A DNA stretch of 64,000 nt, from NCBI GenBank assembly GCA_016716765.1, contig JADJVA010000025.1, positions 620,001 through 684,000 on the forward strand, written 5' to 3'. The first letter of the stretch is position 1; each line of letters starts with the position of its first letter. The stretch is from Bdellovibrionales bacterium (lineage in GTDB: Bacteria > Bdellovibrionota > Bdellovibrionia > Bdellovibrionales > UBA1609). The notes beneath the pieces are model-generated. The model did not search any database. It was not told the DNA's origin and saw nothing but the letters and a program-made list of their open reading frames with translations. A program made the translations under genes and the position numbers. Below are positions 63,472 through 64,000 of this stretch, in pieces.

Positions 63472-64000
63472 ATGCCTATCATTGACACTATTGAAGTTCG
63501 TTCAGAGTCCCTTGATTCCCTTCTAAATTTGAAGACCCTGGACTCTTCCCTGCGCTCCCCTCGTACTCAGACCAGATTGGGGCAGGAGGAATTTGGGATT
63601 GAGGAAATGAAATCTCAAGTTGTAGCGAGTCATGCTGAGGTTTTGCAAAATGCGATTGTATTGATCGAGGCAGGAGAACACTCCTTGGGGAGATCGCTAC
63701 TTCGCAGAGTGCTTGGGCAAAATTCACGACACCCCCTCGCGATTCGTTTGATGGGAGATAGTCTAGAAGCCGAAGGGCAGACAGACGATGCCATTCGTTG
63801 TTATTCAGAATTACTCAAAATTTGTGAGTCAGGAGACGTTCATTTCAGACTGGCCTCCGCTTACTATAAGATATCCCAGGATGATGAGGCCACGAACCAT
63901 TTTCTGTTGGGTTTGGAGTGGCACACGCATACCAATCTGGAACTCTTTGAGGCCTTCAAAAGCCTAGGTAACTTGGCTCTTCGGAACGGAGATCGTGATG
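63472..64000 (+). CDS. TPR-containing protein, N-terminal part (runs off the window)
   Basis: 176 codons without a stop to the window edge, from ATG 63472 with GAGAGGGTGG just upstream. A Ser/Leu-rich start is followed by helix pairs of tetratricopeptide type ('EAEGQTDDAIRCYSELLKI', 'DVHFRLASAYYKISQDDEA'). No signal peptide. The sigma-54-type promoter and position after the filament genes suggest a flagellum-linked protein. Function unknown. Confidence 0.75.
   Translation, partial: MPIIDTIEVRSESLDSLLNLKTLDSSLRSPRTQTRLGQEEFGIEEMKSQVVASHAEVLQNAIVLIEAGEHSLGRSLLRRVLGQNSRHPLAIRLMGDSLEAEGQTDDAIRCYSELLKICESGDVHFRLASAYYKISQDDEATNHFLLGLEWHTHTNLELFEAFKSLGNLALRNGDRD

Overview
The window looks like chromosomal DNA from a flagellated Gram-negative bacterium, most likely a Bdellovibrio-like member of the Bdellovibrionota. 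The case rests on one long flagellar rod/ring/hook-junction operon ending in csrA-fliW, several short flagellins each with its own sigma-28-type promoter, sigma-54-type promoters in the same regulon, many small exported proteins and lipoproteins, and an astacin-type protease. The lineage is inferred from gene content and not proven. No tRNA, rRNA, CRISPR array or recognisable transposase gene was seen.

Layout: 1-11 kb holds an alpha/beta hydrolase tail, a DEAD-box helicase with an RG-rich tail, a DUF1592/DUF1552 exported pair (the first gene interrupted by an in-frame TGA), a minus-strand mutY/PD40/small-protein group, an agmatinase-family gene and exported proteins. At 11.2-13.8 kb lies an astacin protease with a 510-bp internal duplication. 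At 14-25 kb are pilT-recX-alaS (minus), pgpA-pncC-recA (plus), two minus-strand envelope genes, lysC and an MltD-like lytic transglycosylase.

The flagellar block at 25.4-35.6 kb reads flgF-flgG-flgA-flgH-flgI-(orphan ORF)-flgJ-flgM-flgN-flgK-flgL-csrA-fliW behind a strong sigma-54 match. flgL is split in two by a shift at a GGGG run. CsrA-type GGA sites are visible in front of flgK and csrA. At 35.7-47.7 kb come prmA, rsmE, an RDD protein, rfaE2, meaB and several envelope proteins.

At 47.8-48.7 kb is the first flagellin. It is followed by a complete arginine cluster, argC-argJ-argB-argF-argR (minus) divergent from argG-argH (plus), with two ARG boxes between them. The rest, 56.6-64 kb, is late flagellar: two more flagellins flanking a pair of paralogous exported proteins, then flaG, fliD, fliS, a FliT-like chaperone and the start of a TPR protein with its own sigma-54 promoter.

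The most unusual non-coding feature is a family of about 208-bp near-palindromes, with three full copies and one possible remnant. The arms show compensatory base changes, their wobble pairs are all G.U on one strand and never A.C, and every copy lies just past the stop codon of a gene, pointing into it. This suggests a structured RNA or hairpin element that I do not recognise as a described family.
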